Assembly (NCBI RefSeq): GCF_014926405.1
Contig: NZ_JACXXJ020000006.1
Span: 1 to 56,347, forward strand
Reading direction: 5' to 3'
DNA length: 56,347 nucleotides
DNA from: Agrobacterium vitis
GTDB lineage: Bacteria > Pseudomonadota > Alphaproteobacteria > Rhizobiales > Rhizobiaceae
Shown here: piece after piece, positions 47,515-56,347 of the stretch
Layout of the letters: each line of letters opens with the position of its first letter
Position numbering within the stretch: position 1 is the stretch's first letter
Notes under the pieces: model-generated
What the model saw: the letters and a program-made list of their open reading frames with translations, nothing else
What the model was told of the DNA's origin: nothing
Database searches by the model: none
Translations under genes and position numbers: made by a program

Positions 47515-48459
47515 TCACCCTGATGACCGTGCAGACGCCGTCTTGCGTCTGAACAGCGTTTCGAACCTGAGGCCGATGACGCATCCGACAACGACCAGAA
47601 GACTGCCACCAATCATCGCGGCACTGATATCGGTTTCACCGAACACAAAGGAAATATAGGTGGCAATCAACGGATAGATGAAGCCGATATAACCGGCATA
47701 TTCAGCCCCTATCCTGCCAACCAGCGCAATATACATGACAAAAACCAGCGCGGAGCAGACAATACCGAGATATGCCAGAGGCAGCAGATAGGACAGACTG
47801 AGCGGCACGGCCAGTGACGTGCCTTGAGCAAGGGCGACAGCAAGATAAAGCGCACAGGCAAAGCCGATAGCGATCCGGTTGATCCGCACCGAGGTCAGCT
47901 TATGGGTTTTCTGAATATGTTCAGAAAGGACCGAGCCTGCTGCAACGGCCAGGAACGACAAAAGCGCCAGTCCCAACCCCAGCCAGACATTGGAGGCCCC
48001 GCCTTCGCCGCCTAGAAAAAACAAGGCGACACCCAACGAGGCCACCACGGCGCCGATGAGATTGCTGGCGCGAATGCGCGCACCCTGGAAAACCCGCTTC
48101 AAGGCCATCGCGAAGAAGATAACCGATATGCTGAGACAGGCCACATAGGAACTGGGCAGATAGTGGGTGGCGAGATAGGTCAACCCGATCCCGGCAAAAT
48201 AATAGACCGTCCCGACGAGACCACAGAGCAGGAACGGCGCCGGCATCCGCTCGCCAGAGGGCCGTTTGACCATATCAACGATGGTCAGTGTGACAAAGGC
48301 CAGAAGAAACCGCCAGAACAGCGACACCACAGCAGGTGTCTCGACGATCTGTGTGGTGATTGCGATCCAATTGGTGGACCATATCGCCACGCAGGCGAGA
48401 AACAGCAGGAGAGTGCTCGCGGCCATACCCTTGGCGTCTGTTGCGGACGGCTCCCTCAT
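47515..48459 (-). CDS. EamA/DMT-family membrane exporter
   Basis: A 314-residue protein with ten hydrophobic segments and the EamA duplication (LLFLACVAIWSTNWIAITTQ; SALVFVMYIALVGRIGAEYA). The family exports amino acids and small metabolites. ATG 48459 overlaps the NRPS stop (ATGA), so it is coupled to synthesis and is the likely product exporter. Confidence 0.88.
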   Translation of the reverse strand: MREPSATDAKGMAASTLLLFLACVAIWSTNWIAITTQIVETPAVVSLFWRFLLAFVTLTIVDMVKRPSGERMPAPFLLCGLVGTVYYFAGIGLTYLATHYLPSSYVACLSISVIFFAMALKRVFQGARIRASNLIGAVVASLGVALFFLGGEGGASNVWLGLGLALLSFLAVAAGSVLSEHIQKTHKLTSVRINRIAIGFACALYLAVALAQGTSLAVPLSLSYLLPLAYLGIVCSALVFVMYIALVGRIGAEYAGYIGFIYPLIATYISFVFGETDISAAMIGGSLLVVVGCVIGLRFETLFRRKTASARSSG

Positions 48460-51434
48460 GCCGCCTCTCCTGCAAGCGTGATCACTCCGCAATCGCGCAG
48501 TGCTGTTGCGATATGCCGCCCGATATCAGAAACAAGCGCATCACCCAGCGCGGTGGCATTGTAATCCAGCTTGAGCAGCAGGCGCCCGTCATGCTGGTAG
48601 CCGGTCACTTCCAGATGGTGGCTGGGCCGGCCATGCAGTGTAGTGAGCGAAAGCGGGTTGACTGAGAAGCGGTCCGTCGAGGAGATCGCGATGTCGCCAA
48701 GGTAATTGAAGCTGGCAAAACACTGCCGTTCCGCAGAGACCCCGCTCCGTTCGCCGGATCGATAATGTTCATTGCCGAAGGTATGAGCAATCTTTTCAAC
48801 CTCATGGCGATAGTTTCGAACAGCATTGGCCGCCGCTGCCACATCCAATCCCCGCACGTTGACGAGGAACGGACAGATGACCGTGAACCAGCCGAAAATA
48901 CCATCGGTCGACAAGCCTCCGGCAGTCAGTCCCCGACCATGCCCCAGAACATCGATTTTCTGACAAGCGGCGGGAAAGACCTTATCGAAAGCCAGTAAAA
49001 CTGCGGCCAATACCCAGTCGGCGACCTCCATCAAGGGATCGCAGGCAAGCATCTTTGAGGGTGATCCGATGTCGAGATGCAGGATCTTGAACGCATCCCT
49101 TGCCGGGAAGGCCAAATCCCAGGCAATCGGCTGCGGACACTCACCCCATGGCAGCCGATCCCAGACTTCGGGCGCTCGTTCACTCGACAGAAACTGCCCG
49201 TAAGCCCTCACCCAATCCGCATAGTCCATATCCGGCTTTGGCCAAGCCTGGACCACCTCAGCCGTATCGGCCTCCGACAATTCCGACAGCAGAATGATCC
49301 ACGACACCCGATCCACCCGGAACTGATGGCAGCTAACGACGACGCTGAGTTGCTCCCCTTCGGCCACAAGGGCCACGACAACAACCCGGTTGTTGCGAAA
49401 CGAAATCGCGCTTTCACACTCCGCCACGGCCTGCGACAGCGTCACCCCTGACTTGAGAGCATCAATCTCAATCAGGCTCGCATCCGGCACATGCCGTTCC
49501 AGCAAGGCCTTCACAAGGGAACCGATCCGGTCTGCGTCACTGACAGGTCCCGAATAATCGATCACACACGTCTGGCACCAACCATCCAGATCAGGAATGC
49601 CGCGACTTTCGAGAAAATTTCGGTTGGGAAGTGCTGCATCCAACCCGGTCGCAGCCACGCGCATTACGGGAGCCACCGGATCGGCTTGTTGCTCTTGTGC
49701 CTTTAGAAGACCGGAAATCGGCTCATCAGAGATAATTTTTTCGAGGGCCAGCTTGATTCCCTGCCGTTTCAAGGCCGCCACGACGGAAAGCGCCAGCAGC
49801 GAGTTACCGCCGTTTTCGAAGAAGCTGTGATTGATATCGAGACTGGCGCCCTTCAATGCCTTGGCTATCGCCGCCAGAATCGGCGCATGCTGCGGGCTGA
49901 CGGTCTCCGCTACCTGCTGCTTGGCGCGGGCCAGCTGCGCCAGCCTCTCGCGGTCAAACTTGTTGTTACGGGTCAGCGGTAGCCTATCCATGAGCACTAT
50001 CAGGCGAGGCCGTTTGTGACTGTCCAGACAGTCCGCCAACGCTTTCTGTATCCTCGCTTCCGTAACACCATCACCACTGGCAACGACGGCTGCAACCACC
50101 TCATCCCCATCCTCACCAACGAGGGTGAAGACACAGCAATCCGCCACCATATCGAGCGAGAGAAGCCCGGCCTCGACCTCGGCCAGCGACACTTTCAGCC
50201 CGTTGACCTTGATGACAGAATCCTTCCGTCCAATGATGACCAACCGCATCTGATCGTCATAGCGGGCAAGATCGCCCGTGGCATAGGCACGCGCCGTGCC
50301 AGCCAGCCCCTCTCCCAGAGGCACAAAACCGCCATGCGTCAAATCCAGCAAGGACGCGACGAGATCGGAGATCAAGGTGACCTCCCCCTCCACGCCGCTC
50401 GTGGATATGCGATTTCCGTCTTCATCCCGCAGTTCGGTGATCACGCCGGTCACCGGATGCGCCAGGGGCCATAGCCCAGCCTTCCGCTCCGCGCCATGGT
50501 CATGCACGGCATACATCGCCGTGGTGCATTCGGTCGGCCCATAGGCATTAAACAGCCGGGACCCCACAGGAAAACAGCCGTTGAACAGATCGAGATCGCT
50601 ATCGTAGATTTTCTCGCCACCAATGACGATCCGCTTCGGCTGACGGTAAGTCCCAAGCCCAGCGCGGTGGAAATGTCGGAAATAGGGTACCGTCATATGC
50701 AGCACGTCGATCTCGTGCCGCGCGATAAAATCAGCCACCGTCTCCATGGAGGAGGCCCTGGGATTGATCGTACACAGCACCCCGCCATGAAACAGGGCGG
50801 AGAACACATCCATCAACCCGGCATCCCAGGCCGTCGAGGCCAGTTGCAAGAGCTTTTCCCCCGGCCTGATCTGCACATAACCTGCGTAATTGGCGATATG
50901 CTGGCGCAGCGCCGCCATCGTCTGCACAATGGCCTTCGGCGCTCCTGTGGTGCCACTGGTCAGAATGACATAGTCATCACAGAGGAGAGGATGCTCCACC
51001 ATCTCCCCATGGCCCAGGAATTGCGGATCATCCGGCTCGTATGCGCCTTCAGCGACCGTGATGAAACCCGCCTGCGGCAGCCAATCGCGCACGCTATTGA
51101 GAGGCGCATCATCGCCGAGATTGACCACGCAGCCAATGTTCAGCGCCGTCATCACCGGCTCTAACGGCTCAATCTGCATTTCGGGATCGATGAAAACCAC
51201 ACGCCGCGCCATCCCCAGCACGGCAATCAGGGCCGCATAGCTCCCCGCGCCATGGGAGGCGCGCAGAGCAACGGTTTTTCCCTGCGCCCCGGCAGCGGCA
51301 AGCTTGCCGGAGAGGGAACAGATCCGCCGCTCCAGCGCCCCCCAACGCCACGCACCATCAAGATCAATCGCGGCTAGATCAGCCGGATTGCGACGCAGCA
51401 GACAATAATCTGCCATCTCGGCTTTCACTGGCAT
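48456..51434 (-). CDS. NRPS with A-PCP-epimerization-like domains
   Basis: A 992-residue protein. Adenylation: VILTSGTTGAPKAIV (159-173), NAYGPTECT (296-304), YATGDL (384-389), GRKDSVIKVNG (402-412), NNKFDR with Lys492. Carrier: FFENGGNSLLAL, Ser545. Residues 580-985 form an epimerization-type domain (CHQFRVDRVSW, GHGRG, FGWFTV, FNYLGD). The second His of the HHxxxD motif is Gln704, so epimerisation may be lost. By hand alignment the pocket reads DAMHVGATAK, which I cannot assign. ATG 51434 overlaps the aminotransferase stop by ten bases; ATG 51416 is also possible. Confidence 0.9.
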   Translation of the reverse strand: MPVKAEMADYCLLRRNPADLAAIDLDGAWRWGALERRICSLSGKLAAAGAQGKTVALRASHGAGSYAALIAVLGMARRVVFIDPEMQIEPLEPVMTALNIGCVVNLGDDAPLNSVRDWLPQAGFITVAEGAYEPDDPQFLGHGEMVEHPLLCDDYVILTSGTTGAPKAIVQTMAALRQHIANYAGYVQIRPGEKLLQLASTAWDAGLMDVFSALFHGGVLCTINPRASSMETVADFIARHEIDVLHMTVPYFRHFHRAGLGTYRQPKRIVIGGEKIYDSDLDLFNGCFPVGSRLFNAYGPTECTTAMYAVHDHGAERKAGLWPLAHPVTGVITELRDEDGNRISTSGVEGEVTLISDLVASLLDLTHGGFVPLGEGLAGTARAYATGDLARYDDQMRLVIIGRKDSVIKVNGLKVSLAEVEAGLLSLDMVADCCVFTLVGEDGDEVVAAVVASGDGVTEARIQKALADCLDSHKRPRLIVLMDRLPLTRNNKFDRERLAQLARAKQQVAETVSPQHAPILAAIAKALKGASLDINHSFFENGGNSLLALSVVAALKRQGIKLALEKIISDEPISGLLKAQEQQADPVAPVMRVAATGLDAALPNRNFLESRGIPDLDGWCQTCVIDYSGPVSDADRIGSLVKALLERHVPDASLIEIDALKSGVTLSQAVAECESAISFRNNRVVVVALVAEGEQLSVVVSCHQFRVDRVSWIILLSELSEADTAEVVQAWPKPDMDYADWVRAYGQFLSSERAPEVWDRLPWGECPQPIAWDLAFPARDAFKILHLDIGSPSKMLACDPLMEVADWVLAAVLLAFDKVFPAACQKIDVLGHGRGLTAGGLSTDGIFGWFTVICPFLVNVRGLDVAAAANAVRNYRHEVEKIAHTFGNEHYRSGERSGVSAERQCFASFNYLGDIAISSTDRFSVNPLSLTTLHGRPSHHLEVTGYQHDGRLLLKLDYNATALGDALVSDIGRHIATALRDCGVITLAGEAA

Positions 51435-52711
51435 CGGCAGGACTCCAGTGTCTTATCCAGCGCGGCGAAGAATTCATCCATATGCGCCTCACTGAAGGTC
51501 AACGGCGGCGTAAGCTTCACCGTTGCGCCATCGAGACCACCGGTTCTGACAATAACGCCATTCTTCAGCAGTTCTGCCCCCACCTCTGCGGCCAGCGGCA
51601 CCCGCGCCCCGGAACCCGAGATCGCTACATCGAATGCCAGCATAAGACCAGTGCCGCGAATACCGCTGATACGGTCGTCACGATTTGCCAGCTCATGGAG
51701 CCGTTCGGTAAATCGGCCTCCGCTTTGCGCCGCCCGATCAGCAATATTGTCCCGTCTCTGCACCTCCAGAACCGCATTTGCCACAGCGCAGGCCAGCGGC
51801 ATGAAGGTGAAGGTGGACGAATGCTGACTGAAGCCCAGCACATCGATGATGCTAGGCGGACCGGCAACGGCGGAAACCGGCACTCCATTGCCAAGAGATT
51901 TTCCAAGCACGATCATGTCGGGGCAAACCTGCCGCGAGGCCACGAAAGGTGTCCCCGTGCGGCCAAGACCGGTGTAAATCTCATCGAAAATACTCAATAC
52001 GCCAAATTCGGCGCAGGCTGAAATCATTTCCGCCAGCAGGGATGGCGCTATGACAAAAATACCTTCCGCCGCCTGGATCGGCTCAATAATCGCCGCTGCC
52101 GGCAACTGGTGTCGATCTTTGGTGTCCTGCAAAAACTGCCGGAAAGCTAGCCCCCACTCTTTGCTATCCAGCACGGGCGTTCCACCCGGTCCGGCTAGGG
52201 AAAACCATGGATTATCCTTCAGCCCCATGGCCAAAAGATCCCGAAACTTCCCATTGGATGTCACGGAGAGCGCACCCTGCGTCTTGCCGTGAAAGGAGTT
52301 TGCAAAATAGAGTATAGGCTCCCGCCCGGTCTTCTTGCGGGCAATTTTCACGGCAACTTCCACCGCTTCAGCACCTGTGACCGCGCCCATGACCGAAGCT
52401 TCTGGAAAGGGCAGAAAATGCTCAAGCCGGTCGATCATCTCATGCCGAAAAGGATTGTCGATATTCCAGCCGGTATGGATCAGTTTTCCCGCCTGCAATG
52501 TCAGCGCTGAAACGATCTCGGGGTGCTGATGTCCCAGATTGACCGCTCCACTGCCGCCCGTCATATCGAGAAATGAACGACCACGGTCATCGTATAAATG
52601 ACAATCCAGCGCCCCAACCATGGCAGGCGCACCGCCTTGATGCCGCGATACGGATATGGATAAAGCTTCCTGATAAGCCCCGACATTATTTTCCAGCAAA
52701 ACATTCAGCAT
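51425..52711 (-). CDS. class III PLP aminotransferase (diaminobutyrate/4-aminobutyrate type)
   Basis: A 428-residue enzyme: GSGAVNLGHQHPEIVSAL, TGAEAVEVAVKIARKKTGRE, NSFHGKTQGALSVTSN, the cofactor Asp in IFDEIYTGLGRTG and the Schiff-base Lys in VLGKSLGNGVP. The HGKTQGALSVT region resembles EctB-like diaminobutyrate aminotransferases. As first gene of the operon it probably makes the unusual amino acid loaded by one of the adenylation domains, possibly a diamino acid. The amine acceptor is inference. Confidence 0.87.
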   Translation of the reverse strand: MLNVLLENNVGAYQEALSISVSRHQGGAPAMVGALDCHLYDDRGRSFLDMTGGSGAVNLGHQHPEIVSALTLQAGKLIHTGWNIDNPFRHEMIDRLEHFLPFPEASVMGAVTGAEAVEVAVKIARKKTGREPILYFANSFHGKTQGALSVTSNGKFRDLLAMGLKDNPWFSLAGPGGTPVLDSKEWGLAFRQFLQDTKDRHQLPAAAIIEPIQAAEGIFVIAPSLLAEMISACAEFGVLSIFDEIYTGLGRTGTPFVASRQVCPDMIVLGKSLGNGVPVSAVAGPPSIIDVLGFSQHSSTFTFMPLACAVANAVLEVQRRDNIADRAAQSGGRFTERLHELANRDDRISGIRGTGLMLAFDVAISGSGARVPLAAEVGAELLKNGVIVRTGGLDGATVKLTPPLTFSEAHMDEFFAALDKTLESCRCQ

Positions 52712-53021
52712 CTGGCGATTACTCCAGTAAAAATATATGGAAACAAAACATCAACGCAAATCTAAAAATAACATATACTTTTCGAGGTAGTGTTATTTTT
52801 GCAATTTCTAAAATATTGTTTTCGTCAAATAAAATATAATGAAAATTATAGATGGAAGAGTTTTAGTTTACAATCAAGGAATTCCCTCACAAATCCGTGA
52901 AGACAATGCGATGCCAGATTCCGCCAAATTTCCCGGCGCAATCCTTCTGCTTGTTGATTTCCACTGAGAACTGACCCGGTGGGGATGCGGAGGAAAACTT
53001 GGACCACCAAGGAGGTAGTTC
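52712..53021. promoter_or_regulatory. AT-rich promoter region of the NRPS operon
   Basis: About 310 bases without a gene. The part 52730-52870 is much richer in A+T than its surroundings and must hold the operon promoter on the minus strand; it includes the inverted repeat at 52764-52800. From about 52970 the sequence passes into the end of an IS3-type remnant. Confidence 0.55.
52764..52800. promoter_or_regulatory. perfect 10-bp inverted repeat upstream of the NRPS operon
   Basis: AAAAATAACA at 52764-52773 and TGTTATTTTT at 52791-52800 are exact reverse complements with a 17-base spacer. It is 53 bases upstream of the aminotransferase start, in the leader or promoter. It could be an operator for a regulator not encoded here, or an RNA hairpin. 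Confidence 0.5.
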
Positions 53022-53270
53022 CTGTATTCATACGAAGACAGGATTCGAGCGGTCGAACTCTATATCAAGCTGGGCAAACGTCTCATGGCGACCATTCGTC
53101 ATTTGGGTTACCCAACCAAGAATGCCCTGAGAGGCTGGCACCGCGAATACGAACAACACCTCGACTTGCCTGTTGGCTGTGCGGTCCGAGCCCCCAAGTT
53201 TACACAGGCCCAGAACGAGGCGCGGTTGAGCACTATCGCACCCATGGTCGCTGCATTTCGTCGACGATGA
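53022..53270 (+). pseudogene. IS3-family transposase OrfA remnant
   Basis: Reads YSYEDRIRAVELYIKLGKRL, MATIRHLGYPTKNALRGWHR, EYEQHLDLP, then an unrelated or degraded tail to a TGA. The start is CTG where the copy at 34421 has ATG. OrfB is absent; the IS6 element begins 12 bases later. Same IS type and same strand as the fragment at 34421, on the opposite side of the NRPS cluster. Confidence 0.75.
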
Positions 53271-53281
53271 GGGCGTTTCTA

Positions 53282-54099
53282 GGCACTGTAAACTTACCGC
53301 CTTGAACGCAACATCTGGGCATGAGGAATTAGTTCATGCGGCGTGAAGGCGTGCGATTTGGTGCCATGCTTGCATGGCTTCGGTTCGCAGTTCGCGATGG
53401 TGGGCGGATGGGATATCGTGTCGGAACGTTAAAGAGGTTGGCGATGGGGTCATGGATGGAAACGAAACGCTGAAGATGTCGTGCTGACTTGAAGCGCTTC
53501 ATGATCTTCTCGCGTCGTCGGACGGGCTGATGCCGAGTTTTCTGCCCGATTGTTCAATCCTTTGTGAGAACGATGCTCAATGCCGGGCATGACCTCCCGC
53601 TTTGCTGCACCATAGGATCGTAGTTTGTCGTTAATCATCACACGCGGCGCACGGCCTTGGGCTTTCAGGAGCTTGCGCATCAAACGTTTTGCCGCCTTGG
53701 CATTGCGGCGGTTTTGCACCAGCACGTCGAGAACAAAGCCATCCTGATCAACGGCGCGCCAAAGCCAGTGTTTCCTTCCACCGATGATGATGACAACCTC
53801 ATCGAGATGCCATTTGTCCCCGAGCCTGCCGGCAGATCGCTTGCGGATATCATTGGCAAAGTGTCTGCCGAATTTCTCAGCCCAGAGCCGCACGGTTTGA
53901 TGAGAGACGATGACGCCACGCGCTGCCAGCAGATCCTCGACCATCCGCAGGCTAAGCGGAAACCGGAAATAGAGCCAAACAAGCATGGGCAATCACATCG
54001 GCTGGAAATCGGTGGCGACGATAAAGTGGATCACGCGTAAATCTGGTCATGCAGCCAGATCCCACATTTCGATCGATGTCCGGTTAACGTTACGATGCC
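53282..54099 (-). mobile_element. IS6-family element, degenerate copy with mixed ends
   Basis: 818 bases. The 3' terminus is of the GGCACTGTAAACTTA type found at 36572-37389, while the 5' terminus is of the GGCATCGTAACGTTAACC type found at 34532 and 37527. Flanks CGTTTCTA and ATCGGCGC do not match. A hybrid formed by recombination between two lineages is likely. Confidence 0.85.
53334..54050 (-). pseudogene. IS6-family transposase with three small indels
   Basis: Compared with the intact enzyme at 36621 there is one extra base early (CATGCTTG for CATGCCG), one extra base after NNRAENS, and a two-base loss near the C-terminus; the net length is unchanged. The three catalytic residues (KWHLDEVVI, INDKLRSY, NRAENS) can still be recognised across frames. 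No functional product is expected. Confidence 0.85.
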
Positions 54100-54676
54100 A
54101 TCGGCGCTTCTTGGCCGGAATGATTTCTATAACTTTCTGCGCACGGCCATCGTCAATCAAGTGACAATCTTAATTAGTGGCGGGACCAGTACAGGTAAAA
54201 CGACGTTCCTGAACGCCTGCCTGCATTGCGTTCCGGAGCATGAGCGCATTCTGACGCTGGAAGACACCCTTGAACTTAGTCCACCTCATAAAAACGTCGT
54301 TTCGTTGCTGGCGAGCAAGGGTAATCAGGGTACTTCAAATGTCACGATCCAGGATCTTTTGGAAGCGTCATTGCGTATGAGGCCTGATCGGCTGTTCGTT
54401 GGCGAAGTCCGCGGAGCTGAAGTCTTTTCGTTCATCCAGGCAGTTAACACCGGCCACCCCGGATCGATGTGTACCGTTCATGCGGATCGGCCCAGCGCCG
54501 CTTACGAACGGCTGGCCCTTATGGTGATGCAATCAGGGATGGCCCCTACCCTCACGAAAACGGAACTGATCGATTACATCAAATCGATCATTCCTGTTGT
54601 CGTTCAGCTCGGCCGTGAGAACGGTCGGCGTGGCGTCTCTGAGATCTTCTACGCGAGGGCGAAGAATGGCAACTAA
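54095..54676 (+). pseudogene. virB11: VirB11/TrbB-type secretion ATPase, N-terminal domain removed
   Basis: About 190 residues of the C-terminal ATPase domain: Walker A ISGGTSTGKTTFLNA, Asp box ERILTLEDTLEL, Walker B LRMRPDRLFVGEVRGAEV, His box GSMCTVHADRPSAAYERL. VirB11 powers type IV secretion as a hexamer; the N-terminal domain needed for assembly is gone. The only in-frame ATG is supplied by the last bases of the IS6 element (54095). It overlaps the VirD4 start by 11 bases. Confidence 0.88.
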
Positions 54677-55703
54677 GGTGATCGTTTCCGTCGGTGTTGC
54701 CGGCTTGATATGCACTCTCATTGGTGCGTCATTGATCTATGGCGTCATTCTGGGAGTCGTCTATGGGGACTATCGGATATTATCTGCGACAGGCGACAAT
54801 CCTCTCGCCCCTGCCCTCCAGCTTTGGCAATATGGTGGTGACAGTAAGGTTCTGCAGAAGGTTGCGGCCGCTTCTTTTTTGATTGCTGGGTGCGGATCGG
54901 CCGCGCTGCTCTTTCAGGTATTGCGGGTAAAGAAAGAACCACTTGGCAATGCAGCGTTCCAAAACAGAGCGGAATTGCAGCAAGGCGGTTGGTTTGGAAA
55001 AAAGGGCCATGTCTTCGGCCTCCTCGGAAAGAAAATGCTTCGGGTCAATGGGGACGGCCATTACGTCATCATCGGGCCAACAGGGGCCGGTAAAGGTGTA
55101 GGCTTCGTTATTCCCAACGCTCTATGCCATATCGGATCTATGTTGGTGTTTGATCTGAAGGGTGAAATCTGGGAAGCCACCGCTGGCTACCGGAAAAAAA
55201 CAGGGAATAAGGTATTTCGCTTCGGGCCAGGTCAGGAAGACACCCATCATTATAATCCGCTGGATTTCATTCGCCTGGAGATCGGCAACCGGACAACCGA
55301 TATCCAGAACATGGCCAGCATCCTGATTCCTGAAAAAGGTGGCGATAACGCCGTCTGGCAGGGAATGGCGCAACAGGTTGCAGCCGGTCTTATCAGCTAT
55401 GTTTTGGAAAGCGAACACTATGCAGGCCGTCGCCATCTGGGCGAGATCAATTCGCTTCTGAATTGTGGTGAGAATCTTCAAATTTTGATGAAGCTCATTA
55501 TCGAAAAAGAGCCTGGTCTCAGTCGGTTTACGACAGAGAGTTTCAACTTCTATATTGCGCTCAGTGAGAAAACGGCCGCATCTGCACTGACTGACCTTCA
55601 GAACGCACTCAAACCATGGAAAAATGAGCGTATTGTCGCTGCAACTCAGTTCACTGACATCGACTTGAAATTGAACTTGCAACCGATCTCTATTTATGGC
55701 TAA
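54666..55703 (+). pseudogene. virD4: VirD4/TraG-type coupling protein, C-terminus removed by IS6 element
   Basis: 345 residues of a protein normally about 600-700. Two N-terminal membrane segments (VIVSVGVAGLICTLIGASLI; FLIAGCGSAALLFQVL), Walker A IIGPTGAGKGVGFVIP, Walker B-like SMLVFDLKGEIWEATAGYRK and NPLDFI. It recruits DNA or protein substrates to a type IV secretion channel. The frame is ended by a TAA whose last two bases belong to the IS at 55702. The second catalytic part is missing. Confidence 0.9.
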
Positions 55704-56347
55704 TGTAAACTTAGCGCTTCACAGTCATGATCTGGGGTTGAGGTTATGCTTTAGGCGGCTTGAATGCCAGCGATTTGGTACCATGTTTGCATGGCTGTTT
55801 TTCGCAATTCGCGATGATGGGTGGATGGAATGTCGTGGCGGGGAATGTGAAAGAGGTTGGCAATCGGATCGTGGATGGAAACGAACCGTTGACGATGCCT
55901 CGCTGACTTGAAGCGCCTCATAATCCTTTCACGCCGTCGGACAGGCTGATGAGAATTCTCGGCCCGATTGTTCAGGCCCTTGTGCGAGCGATGTTCGATG
56001 CCGGGCATGATATCACGCTTCGCCGCACCGTAGGATCGAAGCTTGTCGGTGATTATCACACGCGGCGCACGGCATTGCCCTTTCAGAAGCTTTCGCATCA
56101 AACGCTTTGCCGCCTTGGCATCGCGGCGGCTTTGCACCAGCACGTCGAGAACAAACCCGTCCTGATCGACGGCGCGCCAGAGCCAATGTTTCTTGCCGGC
56201 GATCGTGATGACAACCTCGTCGAAGTGCCATTTGTCACCGAGCCTGCCGGCTGAGCGCCGCCGAATGTCATTGGCGAAATGCCGGCCGAACTTCTCCGCC
56301 CAGAGCCTCACGGTTTGGTGAGAGACGATGAACGCCACGGGCAGCCA
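55702..56347 (-). mobile_element. IS6-family element, partial at window end
   Basis: From AATGTAAACTTAGCGC onward the first ~347 bases (55702-56048) look identical to 19243-19589 in the deleted copy, showing recent common origin. Here the internal 201-base region is still present. The window stops inside the element before its 5' end. Confidence 0.85.
55751..56347 (-). pseudogene. IS6-family transposase, partial, frameshift near window edge
   Basis: From VSHQTVRLWAEKFGRHFAND to the C-terminus the frame is open with all catalytic residues (KWHFDEVVI, IITDKLRSY, NNRAENSHQ). An extra A near 56330 (GATGAACGCC against GATGACGCC) breaks the frame towards the N-terminus, which lies outside the window. 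The shift is 17 bases from the window edge and may be an assembly-end error. Confidence 0.8.

Overview
The window looks like accessory DNA (plasmid or island) of a Rhizobiaceae-type alphaproteobacterium such as Agrobacterium, Allorhizobium or Rhizobium. Pointers are the GC-rich coding sequence, the density of LysR/GntR/TetR-controlled catabolic operons, a tricarboxylate (TctABC) transporter with two receptors, many IS6-family elements, and VirB11/VirD4-type secretion fragments. This host assignment is inference; no rRNA, tRNA, replication gene or other taxonomic marker was seen.

Layout. (1) 1-1703: a decayed flavin-dependent monooxygenase plus flavin reductase pair. (2) 1714-9076: a LysR regulator divergent from a seven-gene operon (family-3 ABC transporter, HMG-CoA-lyase-like enzyme, CaiB/BaiF CoA-transferase, HisC-like aminotransferase), which reads as a catabolic route for an amino acid via a CoA thioester. 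(3) 9077-10146: debris with an exonuclease remnant and an IS5-family remnant. (4) 10131-16410: a self-sufficient CYP102-type P450 operon (P450-reductase fusion, lipoprotein hydrolase, receiver protein, NAD(P)-binding protein) divergent from a TetR regulator, with a perfect inverted repeat between them. (5) 16616-19242: serine hydrolase, MFS exporter and a LysR gene cut by an IS.

(6) 20350-33419 is the first region of special interest. It has two PEP mutase/isocitrate lyase superfamily proteins: one keeps the canonical PEP-mutase Asn, the other has Thr there, as I recall for phosphonopyruvate hydrolase. There are also two citrate-synthase-fold proteins (one with an intact His/His/Asp set, one with the second His replaced by Gln), a CaiB/BaiF CoA-transferase, a TauE-type exporter and a TctABC importer with duplicated receptors. 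One reading is metabolism of a citrate-like phosphonate (phosphonomethylmalate or similar): one half makes C-P bonds, the other activates, cleaves and hydrolyses. A carbon-only tricarboxylate pathway is the main alternative.

(7) 33446-39301 and 53282-56347 are mosaics of IS6-family elements separating roughly 0.1-1.6 kb DNA scraps: a cut histidine kinase with its response regulator, a ParDE toxin-antitoxin pair, a binding-protein fragment and cut VirB11/VirD4 genes. (8) 39659-52711, between these mosaics, is a ten-gene operon on the minus strand. It combines two small NRPS proteins (A-PCP-E-like and A-PCP), a free condensation domain and a thioesterase with a class III aminotransferase, an EPSP-synthase-like protein (frameshifted), an FrhB-type iron-sulfur protein, an MDR oxidoreductase, a GNAT acetyltransferase and an EamA exporter. 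I do not recognise this combination as any described pathway; it probably makes and exports a small modified peptide.
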